From JBNJFY01 sp051747265 (GTDB lineage Bacteria; Bacteroidota; Rhodothermia; Balneolales; Balneolaceae): 64,000 bases of DNA. Below the pieces are notes generated by a model. The model had not been told where the DNA came from, searched no databases, and saw only the letters and a list, made by a program, of their open reading frames with translations. Positions 52,095 to 61,012 of this stretch are shown here, piece after piece. Both the position numbers and the translations under genes were made by a program. The first letter of the stretch is position 1. The number at the start of each line of letters is the position of its first letter. The DNA is taken from NCBI GenBank assembly GCA_051747265.1, contig JBNJFY010000009.1, positions 1 to 64,000 of the forward strand, given 5' to 3'.

Positions 52095-53141
52095 TTACGG
52101 TTGCTGCTCAAAGACAAATTCAGCTGCCGTCAACACCTCCGGCGAAATGGAAATGCCCAGGGCACGAATCGATTCCAAATTGAAACTCATCGTATTTCCG
52201 TTTTGCTCGGTTTGACCACTCAATTCCTTGGGCGACACTTCTCCGCGCAATATCTGTCCTGCCAGATTCCCGGTAAGCTCTCCCAGCATACGCTGATCAA
52301 TAACAATGCCGCCGGTCAAACCCTGTTCAACAGAATAAACGGTCGAACCGATAACCGGTTTACGGGTATTTTCTCGGATCCACCCAACCATTTGACTCCG
52401 ATGCAGCCAGGCTTCTCCTCGCCAAGGCAGAAATTTTACCACCGGGTAGATTAGATGAATATCGTCTCTATAATTGGCCCATCGAATGGCTGATTTTAAC
52501 TCTGCCCAAGACGCAACAGTTTTCAACTCCCACTGGATAGAGCCCCCTTCTGTGTCCGATTCCAGAGTAGATAATTCAACCTGCTGATCGCTACCCAAAA
52601 TAATCATTCCCTTGGCTTCTGCAGGAAGCGATAAGATATCCGACCAAAGCTGAGCATTGGACTGTAACGGAAGTGCGGCAAATATCACATTTAATAAATT
52701 AGGAGGTTCGCCTTCCGTATGGTTGGTTAACGCTTCTCCGGCACCGACGTTTATGGATACCAGATCGGTATAGCGATGTAGGCGAGCTCCTACCAATCGC
52801 GCCGCCGGTTCATCCACCAAAATAATCAGTTTCGGCTGCAGCCGCTGAAACCGCTGAACAAGAGCTTGGGCGGCTAACCTTCTTTGCGTAATGCCGGCAT
52901 TGAGCGCATTGGCGGATAGGTAGTACGTTTCCACCTGGATACTTACCGGCAATCGCTGTTGTTGCAGAAGCGCGTCGCGGAATTGCGATTCGAACCGTTG
53001 TGTTTCGACCCGTGTTGAATCAAAGCTGTGAACTATGATCAGATCCGGTGACGACTGCGCATAACTATCCGTGGATAACACGGTTACCCATCCCAGCAGA
53101 ACACAAAGACTAAAAATCCATGCATCAAGTTTGCCGGTCAT
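52095..53141 (-). CDS. Periplasmic binding-type protein (ABC_sub_bind-like)
   Basis: A signal peptide (MTGKLDAWIFSLCVLLGWVT, cleavage after SYA) is followed by a two-lobe periplasmic fold: DLIIVHSFDSTRVETQRFES, PKLIILVDEPAARLVGARLH, KGMIILGSDQQVELSTLESD and KPVIGSTVYSVEQGLTGGIV. It resembles solute-binding proteins used by sensors as well as ABC systems, but no permease or ATPase gene is near. I use the ATG at 53141, which starts one base after the preceding stop; an earlier ATG at 53168 would overlap that gene. It is the last gene of a signalling operon. Confidence 0.75.
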   Translation of the reverse strand: MTGKLDAWIFSLCVLLGWVTVLSTDSYAQSSPDLIIVHSFDSTRVETQRFESQFRDALLQQQRLPVSIQVETYYLSANALNAGITQRRLAAQALVQRFQRLQPKLIILVDEPAARLVGARLHRYTDLVSINVGAGEALTNHTEGEPPNLLNVIFAALPLQSNAQLWSDILSLPAEAKGMIILGSDQQVELSTLESDTEGGSIQWELKTVASWAELKSAIRWANYRDDIHLIYPVVKFLPWRGEAWLHRSQMVGWIRENTRKPVIGSTVYSVEQGLTGGIVIDQRMLGELTGNLAGQILRGEVSPKELSGQTEQNGNTMSFNLESIRALGISISPEVLTAAEFVFEQQP

Positions 53142-53142
53142 C

Positions 53143-54114
53143 TTATATATCCAGCTCCAACCCCTCATACGCCAAAGTAATATCTAAATCGTCATACTGG
53201 AAATTGTTGGCGTGCGATTTCATGGCGTGCTGTTTGAAGGATTCGGTTCGGGCCAAAATATCATTCATATCATCATCGGAATAGCTGGGGTCATAATGCG
53301 TCATAACCAAGTGTGGAATGTTAGCCATCAGACAGACATCCACCCCTACAAACGGTGAAGAATGCCCCCAGTGCGCCTTATGCAACATCTCCTTCATAGT
53401 GTATTGGGAGTCGAACACAATCAGATCGCTATCTTGATAAAACTCGATAAAAGGTTTCAGGAAATCGTTATCCAACCTTTTGTATTCTGCGTCAGTGGCA
53501 ATGACGATACTGTTTTCCCCTTCGGTAACCCGATAGGCATAGCTGTCGTTGGGGTGATCCAGCTTTTGGGTGTTGATGGAGAAAGGCCCCAAATCAAACG
53601 GCTCCCCTTCATCCAACACATGAAACTGAATATCCGCGCTCATATCCTCGAATTGAATGGGAAAATTATGGGGATGGAATTGACGCTGATACCCTTGTTC
53701 CAAATAATCATGCACTCCATAGATATGAATCGTGCAACCCTCTTGGTAGGCCGGCCCGAAAAAGGGAAAACCGTTGATGTGGTCCCAATGCAGATGGGTC
53801 ATTAACAAATGGTACTCCGGCTCAGTGTCATCGTTGGCATGCATCAAATGGTTACCCAGCTTACGAATGCCGGTACCCGCATCAATAAAAATACGCTGGC
53901 CATCCGATGAAATGATCTCATAACAGGTGGTATTGCCCCCCGTAGTATGATTCAGTGACAAGGGCAGCTCTTCAATAAATTCATCAATGTCTGTTAAAGA
54001 GGTCAACTCCTCCTCTATGGATCGCTCCAAAATGGATCGAATCTTATGTCGCAACTTTGCGGTGGTCAATGGGTTGGGGACCGAACCCTGTACGCCCCAG
54101 AATCGAATTTTCAT
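53143..54114 (-). CDS. Metallo-beta-lactamase-fold hydrolase
   Basis: It starts KIRFWGVQGSVPNPLTTAKL, and the metal motif is YHLLMTHLHWDHINGFPFFG (HxHxDH). Further ligands are in SIVIATDAEYKRLDND and in HWGHSSPFVGVDVCL and HLVMTHYDPSYSDDDMNDIL. The family includes phosphodiesterases and signalling hydrolases. At 323 residues it is complete. It sits between the STAS protein and the binding-type protein, suggesting it acts in the same pathway; its substrate is unknown. Confidence 0.9.
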   Translation of the reverse strand: MKIRFWGVQGSVPNPLTTAKLRHKIRSILERSIEEELTSLTDIDEFIEELPLSLNHTTGGNTTCYEIISSDGQRIFIDAGTGIRKLGNHLMHANDDTEPEYHLLMTHLHWDHINGFPFFGPAYQEGCTIHIYGVHDYLEQGYQRQFHPHNFPIQFEDMSADIQFHVLDEGEPFDLGPFSINTQKLDHPNDSYAYRVTEGENSIVIATDAEYKRLDNDFLKPFIEFYQDSDLIVFDSQYTMKEMLHKAHWGHSSPFVGVDVCLMANIPHLVMTHYDPSYSDDDMNDILARTESFKQHAMKSHANNFQYDDLDITLAYEGLELDI

Positions 54115-54154
54115 CTCTTATCCGTTTAACTACAATTAGACTACCCCTGGCAGC

Positions 54155-54511
54155 TTAGCGATCCAGCGCTTCCCTTGCGGTTTGTTCATCCTCGTAGATC
54201 TGGAACATACTTTTTACATCCACAATTTCGAACATTCGATCTACATTATGATGGAGTTCACAGAATATCAGCTGGCCGTGTTCATCCATTCGGGCGTTTA
54301 GATTGTACAATGCCCGCAACCCCGCACTGCTGACGTAGATCAAATCGGACATAACCAATATTAGATGTTCGGTTCCATCCAACAACTCATCAAACCGGCT
54401 ACTGAACTCATCTGAACTATAGGTATCCAGCCGACCCTTGAGATGAGCAATCGTAATGCTGCTTTCTCGTTCTATTTCCAGCTGAAACCGTTCTTTTTCC
54501 TCGGTACTCAT
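54155..54511 (-). CDS. STAS-domain anti-anti-sigma factor-like protein
   Basis: The 118-residue product is a single STAS domain with ITIAHLKGRLDTYSSDEFSS and LILVMSDLIYVSSAGLRALY, in which Ser61 or Ser62 is the expected phosphorylation site. I prefer the ATG at 54511, 14 bases after the previous stop, over one 14 codons earlier that would overlap that gene. In RsbV/SpoIIAA systems such proteins are phosphorylated by a kinase and freed by a PP2C phosphatase. Confidence 0.92.
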   Translation of the reverse strand: MSTEEKERFQLEIERESSITIAHLKGRLDTYSSDEFSSRFDELLDGTEHLILVMSDLIYVSSAGLRALYNLNARMDEHGQLIFCELHHNVDRMFEIVDVKSMFQIYEDEQTAREALDR

Positions 54512-54525
54512 TCGATTCCTATTTG

Positions 54526-56901
54526 TTATTGGTATCGATATCGAATCACACACTCATTATGATCCGTTTTACGGTTATAATCTACTGATGCTGCCAAAGA
54601 ACGAATGATCAACAGTCCATGTTCGCCGGGATGTTCCGCTGCCGATCGTTGTTTCAGTTCTTCCATGGGCGACAGACTCAGATCAAATGGCTGACCATTA
54701 TCCTGAATTTCCAACTCAATCGCATGGCCCTGCTGCTTCATTGATACTTGCAGCCATGGATTTTGTTCACGCAAAAATCCATACTTGGTCAGGTTGGCAA
54801 TATATTCTTCCAAGATTAAACTTAGGTCGTGTTCGGCTTCCTCAGGCAGGGTATGCAGTGCTGAAAATTCCTCTAACACATCCAGCACTTTCCTGACCTC
54901 ACCATTGTTCTCACCCACTTCAATATGAATTTGGTTGTCGTTTTGGGATGCTGAGGTTTCCCCGGTTCCATCACGCTGAATAATCAACAGTGTTTGATCA
55001 TCAGACTGTTCATATCCCCCGGCAAACCCTGTTACCTGCTCCACGAGGTTTCGACGAATCGATTCGGGATTCATTTCATCTTGCCGGGCATGTTTCATTG
55101 CTTGCATCATTCGCTCTTCCCCAAAAAAACCTCCCGACGCATTCTCCGCTTCCAAAATGCCATCGGTATACAGTATGAGTGTATCTCCCGGTTCAAAAGA
55201 GATCGTTTGCTCAGTGTAATCTGGTGCGGGTTGTATACCCAATGGTACTCCGTGTTCCTGCGACAGCCACTCGGGGTGGTTTCCCTGCCGGATTAACATC
55301 GCCGGGGGATGCCCTGCTGAAGTATATTTTAGCGAGTTGATCCGTGTATCTACGATACCCAGAAATAAGGTAACGAACATGAACATCTCATTATTCCGCC
55401 GCAACTCCCCGGCAATCTGTTTCAGAATCCTATGCGGCTGGACCTCCCCGCCCGTTCGTTGGTATTCCAACATACTCACTGCCCGTACCAAGGTTTTACT
55501 CATGGCCATAAACAAGGCGGCGGGTATGCCCTTGTCCGCCACATCACCAATGACCAGCGCATATTGATGGTCTCCAATGGGAAACAGATCGTACAGATCT
55601 CCCCCCACTTGGCGAGCTGGTCGAATATCGGCGGCGACCTGAAATTCCTGTTCAAAAGCTGCGCGTTGTTCAGCACCGGGCAACATATTCATCTGAATGT
55701 CCCGGGCAATACGCAGCTCACTGTTGAGACGTTCTCGCTCCTCGGTCGCCTGCTTTAAATCCTGAATGTACTGATCCAGGCGTACCTGCATGGTTTCGAA
55801 AGCGCTTGCCAACTCGCCCACTTCATCGGTGGATTGCTGTCGGATCCGTCGGACGCGCTCACCGGCCTTGGGCTGAATGGTGTCAGCGACCAACGTACGA
55901 GTGTAATCAGTCAATGCGCGCAGAGGGCGAGCAATAGTATTTACCATGCTCAAACCGATATAAATAAACAGCGCCATGATAACCAGCAACGTAATGCTGA
56001 TGGCTACAATACTGGATCGTATGGTCGCTTGATAGGTATCTACTTGCCGATAGACGGAAAGTGTTAACGAATGGGCCCCCACTTCCACTCGTTCGCTCAT
56101 GCCTACAAACGCTTGGTTTTTAATAGTCACATCCTCCCTAAACCCGTATTGGTCCGGCTCTGTGAATGGCAACTCGTCTATCCGGCTCCCCAACACAATT
56201 GGCTGACGGTTCCACCAAACAACCGGAATATCCTTACTCGACTGAAATAAGGTTTGAACCGTTGATGAGTCCGTATTCAAGTTAATGCCTCCCGCCAACC
56301 AGGCCAGTGTGTCTTGCTCGGCTACAATGGGGACCGAATTGGTCAGATAGGATTTACCATTACTTTGCAGGATGGTCTGCGCTGATTGAGATGCGACTTT
56401 TTGGGCAACCGCACTGTCCATACTCCCGGAAATCACATTTGGTATCTTAGCCTGATATAAATAGAGCCAATCCAGTTGGGATACCCTGCGCTGTTCATTT
56501 AAATACCGCTGAATAAAACCGGTTTCAAACAAGATGTTTTTTTGAACCGTGTTATCGTTGGAGATCCGAACCAGTACCGAGCGCAGTTCTTCCCACTCGG
56601 TATTGAGTAGCAAACCGAAAGTTCTCAGTTCACTATCTAGCTGCTCCGAGAAGGCTTTATTAATTTGACCGGTCAACCGATATCCCAAATAAATGCCGGC
56701 GATAGAGGTAGGAATAACAATGGCGGTCATCAATAACGCTAAAAGCTTGGCCCGAAATGAGCGACGAATCTGTTTGACAAATTGTCGAATCCGCCTTCGG
56801 GCAAACCGCAGCCACCTCCAAACTACGCGTCGCCCCAAATGGAAGGCACGTAGCGAACGCTGCGCCCACACCCGCGCTATGTATGACAGATCATCTTGCA
56901 C
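54526..56901 (-). CDS. Membrane receptor with HAMP, PP2C/SpoIIE phosphatase and HATPase kinase domains
   Basis: A basic head precedes a membrane segment at about 52-76. An extracytoplasmic sensor of some 220 residues follows, then a second segment (about 297-320), HAMP (321-376), a PP2C domain with QVGGDLYDLF and VIGDVADKGIPAALF and later ILYTDGILEAEN and DDQTLLI, and a C-terminal RsbW-like HATPase (about 655-790) with LILEEYIANLTKYG, EIQDNGQPFD and GEHGLLII. The phosphatase and the kinase of a partner switch are thus fused. It heads the four-gene operon. Confidence 0.92.
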   Translation of the reverse strand: MQDDLSYIARVWAQRSLRAFHLGRRVVWRWLRFARRRIRQFVKQIRRSFRAKLLALLMTAIVIPTSIAGIYLGYRLTGQINKAFSEQLDSELRTFGLLLNTEWEELRSVLVRISNDNTVQKNILFETGFIQRYLNEQRRVSQLDWLYLYQAKIPNVISGSMDSAVAQKVASQSAQTILQSNGKSYLTNSVPIVAEQDTLAWLAGGINLNTDSSTVQTLFQSSKDIPVVWWNRQPIVLGSRIDELPFTEPDQYGFREDVTIKNQAFVGMSERVEVGAHSLTLSVYRQVDTYQATIRSSIVAISITLLVIMALFIYIGLSMVNTIARPLRALTDYTRTLVADTIQPKAGERVRRIRQQSTDEVGELASAFETMQVRLDQYIQDLKQATEERERLNSELRIARDIQMNMLPGAEQRAAFEQEFQVAADIRPARQVGGDLYDLFPIGDHQYALVIGDVADKGIPAALFMAMSKTLVRAVSMLEYQRTGGEVQPHRILKQIAGELRRNNEMFMFVTLFLGIVDTRINSLKYTSAGHPPAMLIRQGNHPEWLSQEHGVPLGIQPAPDYTEQTISFEPGDTLILYTDGILEAENASGGFFGEERMMQAMKHARQDEMNPESIRRNLVEQVTGFAGGYEQSDDQTLLIIQRDGTGETSASQNDNQIHIEVGENNGEVRKVLDVLEEFSALHTLPEEAEHDLSLILEEYIANLTKYGFLREQNPWLQVSMKQQGHAIELEIQDNGQPFDLSLSPMEELKQRSAAEHPGEHGLLIIRSLAASVDYNRKTDHNECVIRYRYQ

Positions 56902-57206
56902 GTATTGTCTATTCCACGATATTTAAACTCCCTGCAGACTTACTTCTATCCCATAAATAACACTTTGTTCGCGGGATATGTAAAAATTAAGGTCTGCTAA
57001 TTTTCGATATACTCGTTCTCAAAGCAGTTTGACGGCTGACTTTTTCATGCGGAGTGGCCACAGGAAGTCGCAGAAAAACCATGCTACCAAGTTTGTAACG
57101 CTATTCATCATTATTCTGGTCAATGGAGTTGGTGTCTTCTTTTAGCAACGAATTCAAACAAAACCTGCCTTAATCAGTCGGCAATTACGGCAACTCAAAA
57201 TTCCGA
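56902..57206. other. Gene-free stretch upstream of the receptor operon
   Basis: No reading frame, repeat or RNA gene is recognisable. On the minus strand, tttaca and tatttatg about 19 bases apart upstream of 56901 could be promoter boxes for the operon, but the match is weak. Confidence 0.4.
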
Positions 57207-57320
57207 TCACAATAGCCCGAAGCCCAACACATAAGCCGTATAGGCCCAAGCCAAGCGTTTATCAAACAACCAATCGGTTCCGCCCAAGCTAAAATCCAAC
57301 CTCAAAGCAATGGAAGAATT
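57207..57320 (-). other. In-frame open extension beyond the GIY-YIG stop codon
   Basis: Directly after the TAG of the GIY-YIG gene, the same frame stays open for 37 codons to a TGA. The translation includes ALRLDFSLGGTDWLFDKRLA and WAYTAYVLGFGLL. Its codon use looks like that of the coding genes. It may be remnant coding sequence from a deleted gene, or a former C-terminal end cut off by a nonsense change. I could not identify a family. Confidence 0.3.
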
Positions 57321-58226
57321 CTATTCTTCCCTATCCACCCAAAAAGAATATCGCACCAACCAATCATCCAACTGATCTTGCGGAATCATGGGGCTATCCA
57401 AATCAAACGCTTTGTAGATCCGATAGTTGGTAGTGGTACATCGCTTATAAAATTGGTGGAGTTGATCCAGATCCTCTAACATCAACACACTGATCTGCTC
57501 TCCCAACAGGTCACGTTCTTCTGCCACAGTCAGGAGATGGTCTAACAGAGAACGGGCGGTTCCGTTCAACAGCTGATTAACGCGTCGCCAAAGCAAGCTC
57601 CGTTCTTTCGGATCCAACAGATCGACCCGCAACTTATAGTTCAGGGGCGTCAATCGACGAGTAAGCACACTGGGAAAGAGAAAGGTTGAATCGATCTCCT
57701 CGATCCGAATCCATAACAGGCGGAGTAGCGCTCCCAGACTTCGGCGCACCTGCCCATGCCCTTTGAAGGCCCCATATCCCCGCAAGTGATCGCCGGTCTG
57801 ATTGGGCTCATGCATGCGTAGTTGAAAGTTCCAGCTATCGGCCAGTCGCTCTATCGTGATGTAGTAATAGGTTTCTGGCTGCGTGTTCAAATGGTTAAAC
57901 GGCGGTCGATGTTCACGCAACAATTCATTTTCGCGAAGCAAAGCAGCTTCTTCGCTTGCCGCCGGCTCATACCTGATGCTGTGAATCAACCGCACCAGCT
58001 TTACCGTTTTTCTCGACGCGGTTTCTTTGCGCACTGATTTGTAGGCAAACAGTCGCCGTCGCAAATTCTTGGCCTTTCCCACATATAGCAACTTCCCCTG
58101 CCTATCAAACATCTGATACACACCAGGCGATGTGGGCAACTCATCAAAAAACACCGTACCCAACCGTTCAGGCAACGGATTGGGAAGGTCAAATAACCGC
58201 TGTTGATTACGCTGATGGCGACTCAT
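57321..58226 (-). CDS. GIY-YIG nuclease (UvrC N-terminal/Cho-like)
   Basis: The GIY-YIG domain is SPGVYQMFDRQGKLLYVGKA and KNLRRRLFAYKSVRKETASR, with the catalytic glutamate in ASEEAALLRENELLREHRPP. The remaining 180 residues have no recognisable UvrC helix-hairpin-helix or RNase H domain. At 301 residues it resembles Cho-type or DnaQ-associated stand-alone nucleases acting in repair. It diverges from hisS. Confidence 0.88.
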   Translation of the reverse strand: MSRHQRNQQRLFDLPNPLPERLGTVFFDELPTSPGVYQMFDRQGKLLYVGKAKNLRRRLFAYKSVRKETASRKTVKLVRLIHSIRYEPAASEEAALLRENELLREHRPPFNHLNTQPETYYYITIERLADSWNFQLRMHEPNQTGDHLRGYGAFKGHGQVRRSLGALLRLLWIRIEEIDSTFLFPSVLTRRLTPLNYKLRVDLLDPKERSLLWRRVNQLLNGTARSLLDHLLTVAEERDLLGEQISVLMLEDLDQLHQFYKRCTTTNYRIYKAFDLDSPMIPQDQLDDWLVRYSFWVDREE

Positions 58227-58366
58227 AAACCGATCTATTCACGTTTGGTGCTTTCACTAAGTTACGACAACCCAAATAGTGATCTCCACTTTCAAATAGT
58301 CAGTCACCGTGACCCCATTATGTCATAGCAGGATCCGAGAAGGAATTTACTGCCATAACTGTTATT

Positions 58367-58397
58367 TTTGGCCTCTGATTCGATAATCATAATCTAG
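58367..58397 (+). promoter_or_regulatory. Possible promoter of hisS
   Basis: TTTG (58367-58370) and TAATCTAG (58390-58397) are 19 bases apart and partly fit the Bacteroidota promoter pattern. The start would be only about 10 bases before the ATG. The second box has two mismatches, so this is tentative. Confidence 0.35.
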
Positions 58398-58412
58398 CAG
58401 TATCCGATTCTT

Positions 58413-59690
58413 ATGGCAGATCCAATGTTCCGTACCCATCACGGCATGAATGATATCCTCCCCGGCGAGGTCGAACAATGGCAGGCACTGGAGCGTTTGA
58501 TCCATGAAGCTGCCGGGCGATTTCATTTTGAGGAGATTCGCACGCCGATCATGGAACAAACCGAGCTCATCGCCCGGGGTATTGGTCAGCTGACCGATAT
58601 CGTCTCCAAAGAGATGTTCGCCTTCGAACGCGGCGATGATCACTATGTGCTGCGACCGGAGGGCACCGCCCCCGTAGCCCGCTCCTATATCGAAAACCAC
58701 TTAGACCAGCGGGGTGGCACACAGAATTTGTACTACGTAGGCCCCATGTTTCGCGCGGAAAAGCCGCAAAAGGGGCGACAGCGACAATTCCACCAGTTTG
58801 GCGCGGAGATTATGGGGAGCAGCGATCCCATCGCCGATGTGGAGATCATCCGGTTTATGATCTATATCGTACAACAGGCGGGCATTCAAAACTACACACT
58901 GAAGCTAAACAGTGTGGGGGATCCGGAAAGCCGAAATGCCTATAAAGAAGCCCTGCAAAATCATTTCCGCCCCCATTTGGATGAGCTGAGTGAGGTATCT
59001 CAAAAACGATTTGAAAACAATCCCCTCCGCATTCTGGACTCCAAGGAAGAGGAAGACCAGCCATTGATCGAGTCCGCGCCGCTGATTACTGACTTTTTGA
59101 ATGAGGAGTGTCAAGAGCACCATCATCGGGTTAAGGAACTACTCACCGCCCTGGATATTGATTTTGAAGAAGATCCCTATCTGGTTCGCGGATTGGATTA
59201 CTATACTAAAACTGCCTTTGAGCTGATCAGCCCGGATCTGGGAGCCCAAGATGCACTGGGTGGCGGTGGACGGTACGATCTGCTCGTCGAGGAGTTAGGC
59301 GGCCAACCTACTCCGGCCGTCGGATTCGCCGCGGGTATGGAGCGGCTGCTGATTGCCTGCGAAGAGCTGGGCATTGAGTTAGGCACCGAAGCGGATGCCG
59401 ACCTGTACATTGTCACCTTTGGACCCGACGCGCGTGCCTGGGCCCTGCAACAGTTGGGCAAGTTTCGCCAATTGGGTCTGCGCTGCACCACCGATTATGC
59501 CGGTCGTAGTATGAAAGCTCAAATGAAGGATGCCAATCGGGAGAACGCGCATTTCGCCCTGATTGTGGGAGGCAACGAGCTGGAAAGTGGCAAATTCACC
59601 TTGCGCGACATGGAAGATAGCGAAGAATCCATGCTTGACATGGATGAACTGATCCAAACGCTGGCCGAGTATGCTGAACAAAAAGGATAA
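58413..59690 (+). CDS. hisS: Histidyl-tRNA synthetase
   Basis: This class II enzyme charges tRNA-His. It starts with TRGM-like FRTHHGMNDILPGEVEQWQA, then motif 2 PEGTAPVARSYIENH and YVGPMFRAEKPQKGRQRQFH. The histidine motif LVRGLDYYTKTAFELIS and motif 3 VGFAAGMERLLIACEELGIE follow. At 425 residues it is standard, with a C-terminal anticodon-binding domain. Confidence 0.97.
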   Translation: MADPMFRTHHGMNDILPGEVEQWQALERLIHEAAGRFHFEEIRTPIMEQTELIARGIGQLTDIVSKEMFAFERGDDHYVLRPEGTAPVARSYIENHLDQRGGTQNLYYVGPMFRAEKPQKGRQRQFHQFGAEIMGSSDPIADVEIIRFMIYIVQQAGIQNYTLKLNSVGDPESRNAYKEALQNHFRPHLDELSEVSQKRFENNPLRILDSKEEEDQPLIESAPLITDFLNEECQEHHHRVKELLTALDIDFEEDPYLVRGLDYYTKTAFELISPDLGAQDALGGGGRYDLLVEELGGQPTPAVGFAAGMERLLIACEELGIELGTEADADLYIVTFGPDARAWALQQLGKFRQLGLRCTTDYAGRSMKAQMKDANRENAHFALIVGGNELESGKFTLRDMEDSEESMLDMDELIQTLAEYAEQKG

Positions 59691-59696
59691 GTCGGT

Positions 59697-60947
59697 ATGA
59701 AAAAGCTGGGTATTTATGCGGGAATTCTGCTGATCATCTTGGTCAGTTTGTCGCTATGGCTAGGTTCATCCGCCAAGCAGCAGATTCGTACCATTCTGGA
59801 ACAATCGCAGGGGCAGCTTCCCATACATCAGCAATTACAGCATGGAGATATCTCCGTTTCTGCTTTTGCCGGTAATATTCATATCCAGAACCTTCAACTA
59901 CGTGACGACAGCCTGGAGGCGATCTACGCGACCGGAAACCTGGAACTGGATATGTCCTATATCGATTTTCTTCGAATTTATATGCGCGGTATGGAGCGGG
60001 GATTGAAAGAGATGTCATCGCTGCACCTTCATTTGGATGAACCACATATTCAAATTGACTCCACGGCCTATACCGCCAGCGCCCTGGATATCTATCACCG
60101 CGGCGAAATCCGCCAAACGCTGCAAATGCTCCAGGATGTCCGTCCCGCCCAAAACGTAATCATCCAGGCGGAGCTTCAACAATTCGAATGGGGAAACATG
60201 GCACCCATTCAGGAAGTCTCCTTGGATGCTACCTATGATCCGGCCTTACAACATTTTGCCATCCGCAATATTCAAATCCAAGATCCGCAGTGGGAAGGTC
60301 AGGCGATGGCCTCCATTCGGCTCAAAGCTGCTACTAATACGTTTTCCGATTGGGAAGAGGTCGAATTCAATTACCAAATCAGCAAGAAAGCTGCGGTAAA
60401 TGAACAACTGCTGCACACTAAAAACATCGGACAAATTTTGGGGGAATCGATTTCACTTCGTGGAAATGCGGTAGTCACGAATACCTCGCCCACCCAGATG
60501 CGGAAGCGGTTTCCTGTTTATATGGATGGAAGACATACGCTCACTGGAAGTCAACTAACCTGGAAACCCTCCCCCAGTTTAATTCAGGAGATTCCGCCAC
60601 TCAATATGTTGTCTACTGCGCAGCCCAATGGTATTCGCGTAGATGAGCTGAAACTGGTCATTGATCGTAACCCCCGAACCGATCGTCTGGTGATTGAGGA
60701 GTTTAAGGCCATCACGCCCATGATGACGCTGGCCGGACAGGGTAACTTACAACTCTATCCTGGTGATATCATGACCGCTCGATTTGTAGAGTCCGAATTG
60801 CGCGCCTATAATTTCAGCGCGGGTATGCGGCAACTCATCCACAGCATGTCCAGCTACTTTAACATTCCCAACCCAGATCGTTCGCAATTCAACCTGCGGC
60901 TTACCGGCCCGCTGGGAGCCCCCAAAGTATTGCCCACAGGTTCGTAA
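59697..60947 (+). CDS. AsmA-like/membrane-anchored protein of unknown function
   Basis: An N-terminal signal anchor (MKKLGIYAGILLIILVSLSL) is followed by a long beta-rich region with repeating strands such as HGDISVSAFAGNIHIQNLQL and VRPAQNVIIQAELQQFEWGN. This pattern, and the C-terminal MTLAGQGNLQLYPGDI, resemble AsmA/TamB-type envelope proteins, but I see no decisive motif. It starts 6 bases after hisS and is probably cotranscribed. At 416 residues it is smaller than AsmA. Confidence 0.7.
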   Translation: MKKLGIYAGILLIILVSLSLWLGSSAKQQIRTILEQSQGQLPIHQQLQHGDISVSAFAGNIHIQNLQLRDDSLEAIYATGNLELDMSYIDFLRIYMRGMERGLKEMSSLHLHLDEPHIQIDSTAYTASALDIYHRGEIRQTLQMLQDVRPAQNVIIQAELQQFEWGNMAPIQEVSLDATYDPALQHFAIRNIQIQDPQWEGQAMASIRLKAATNTFSDWEEVEFNYQISKKAAVNEQLLHTKNIGQILGESISLRGNAVVTNTSPTQMRKRFPVYMDGRHTLTGSQLTWKPSPSLIQEIPPLNMLSTAQPNGIRVDELKLVIDRNPRTDRLVIEEFKAITPMMTLAGQGNLQLYPGDIMTARFVESELRAYNFSAGMRQLIHSMSSYFNIPNPDRSQFNLRLTGPLGAPKVLPTGS

Positions 60948-61012
60948 TTGCCAGCTTTAGCTTTAGATTACTGGCCAACTATTGCGAGGTGATCACTTTC
61001 GGAATGCTACAC

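Noticed and set aside
54512..54553. Longer start of the STAS gene
   Set aside because: It overlaps the receptor gene and adds residues not found in STAS proteins.
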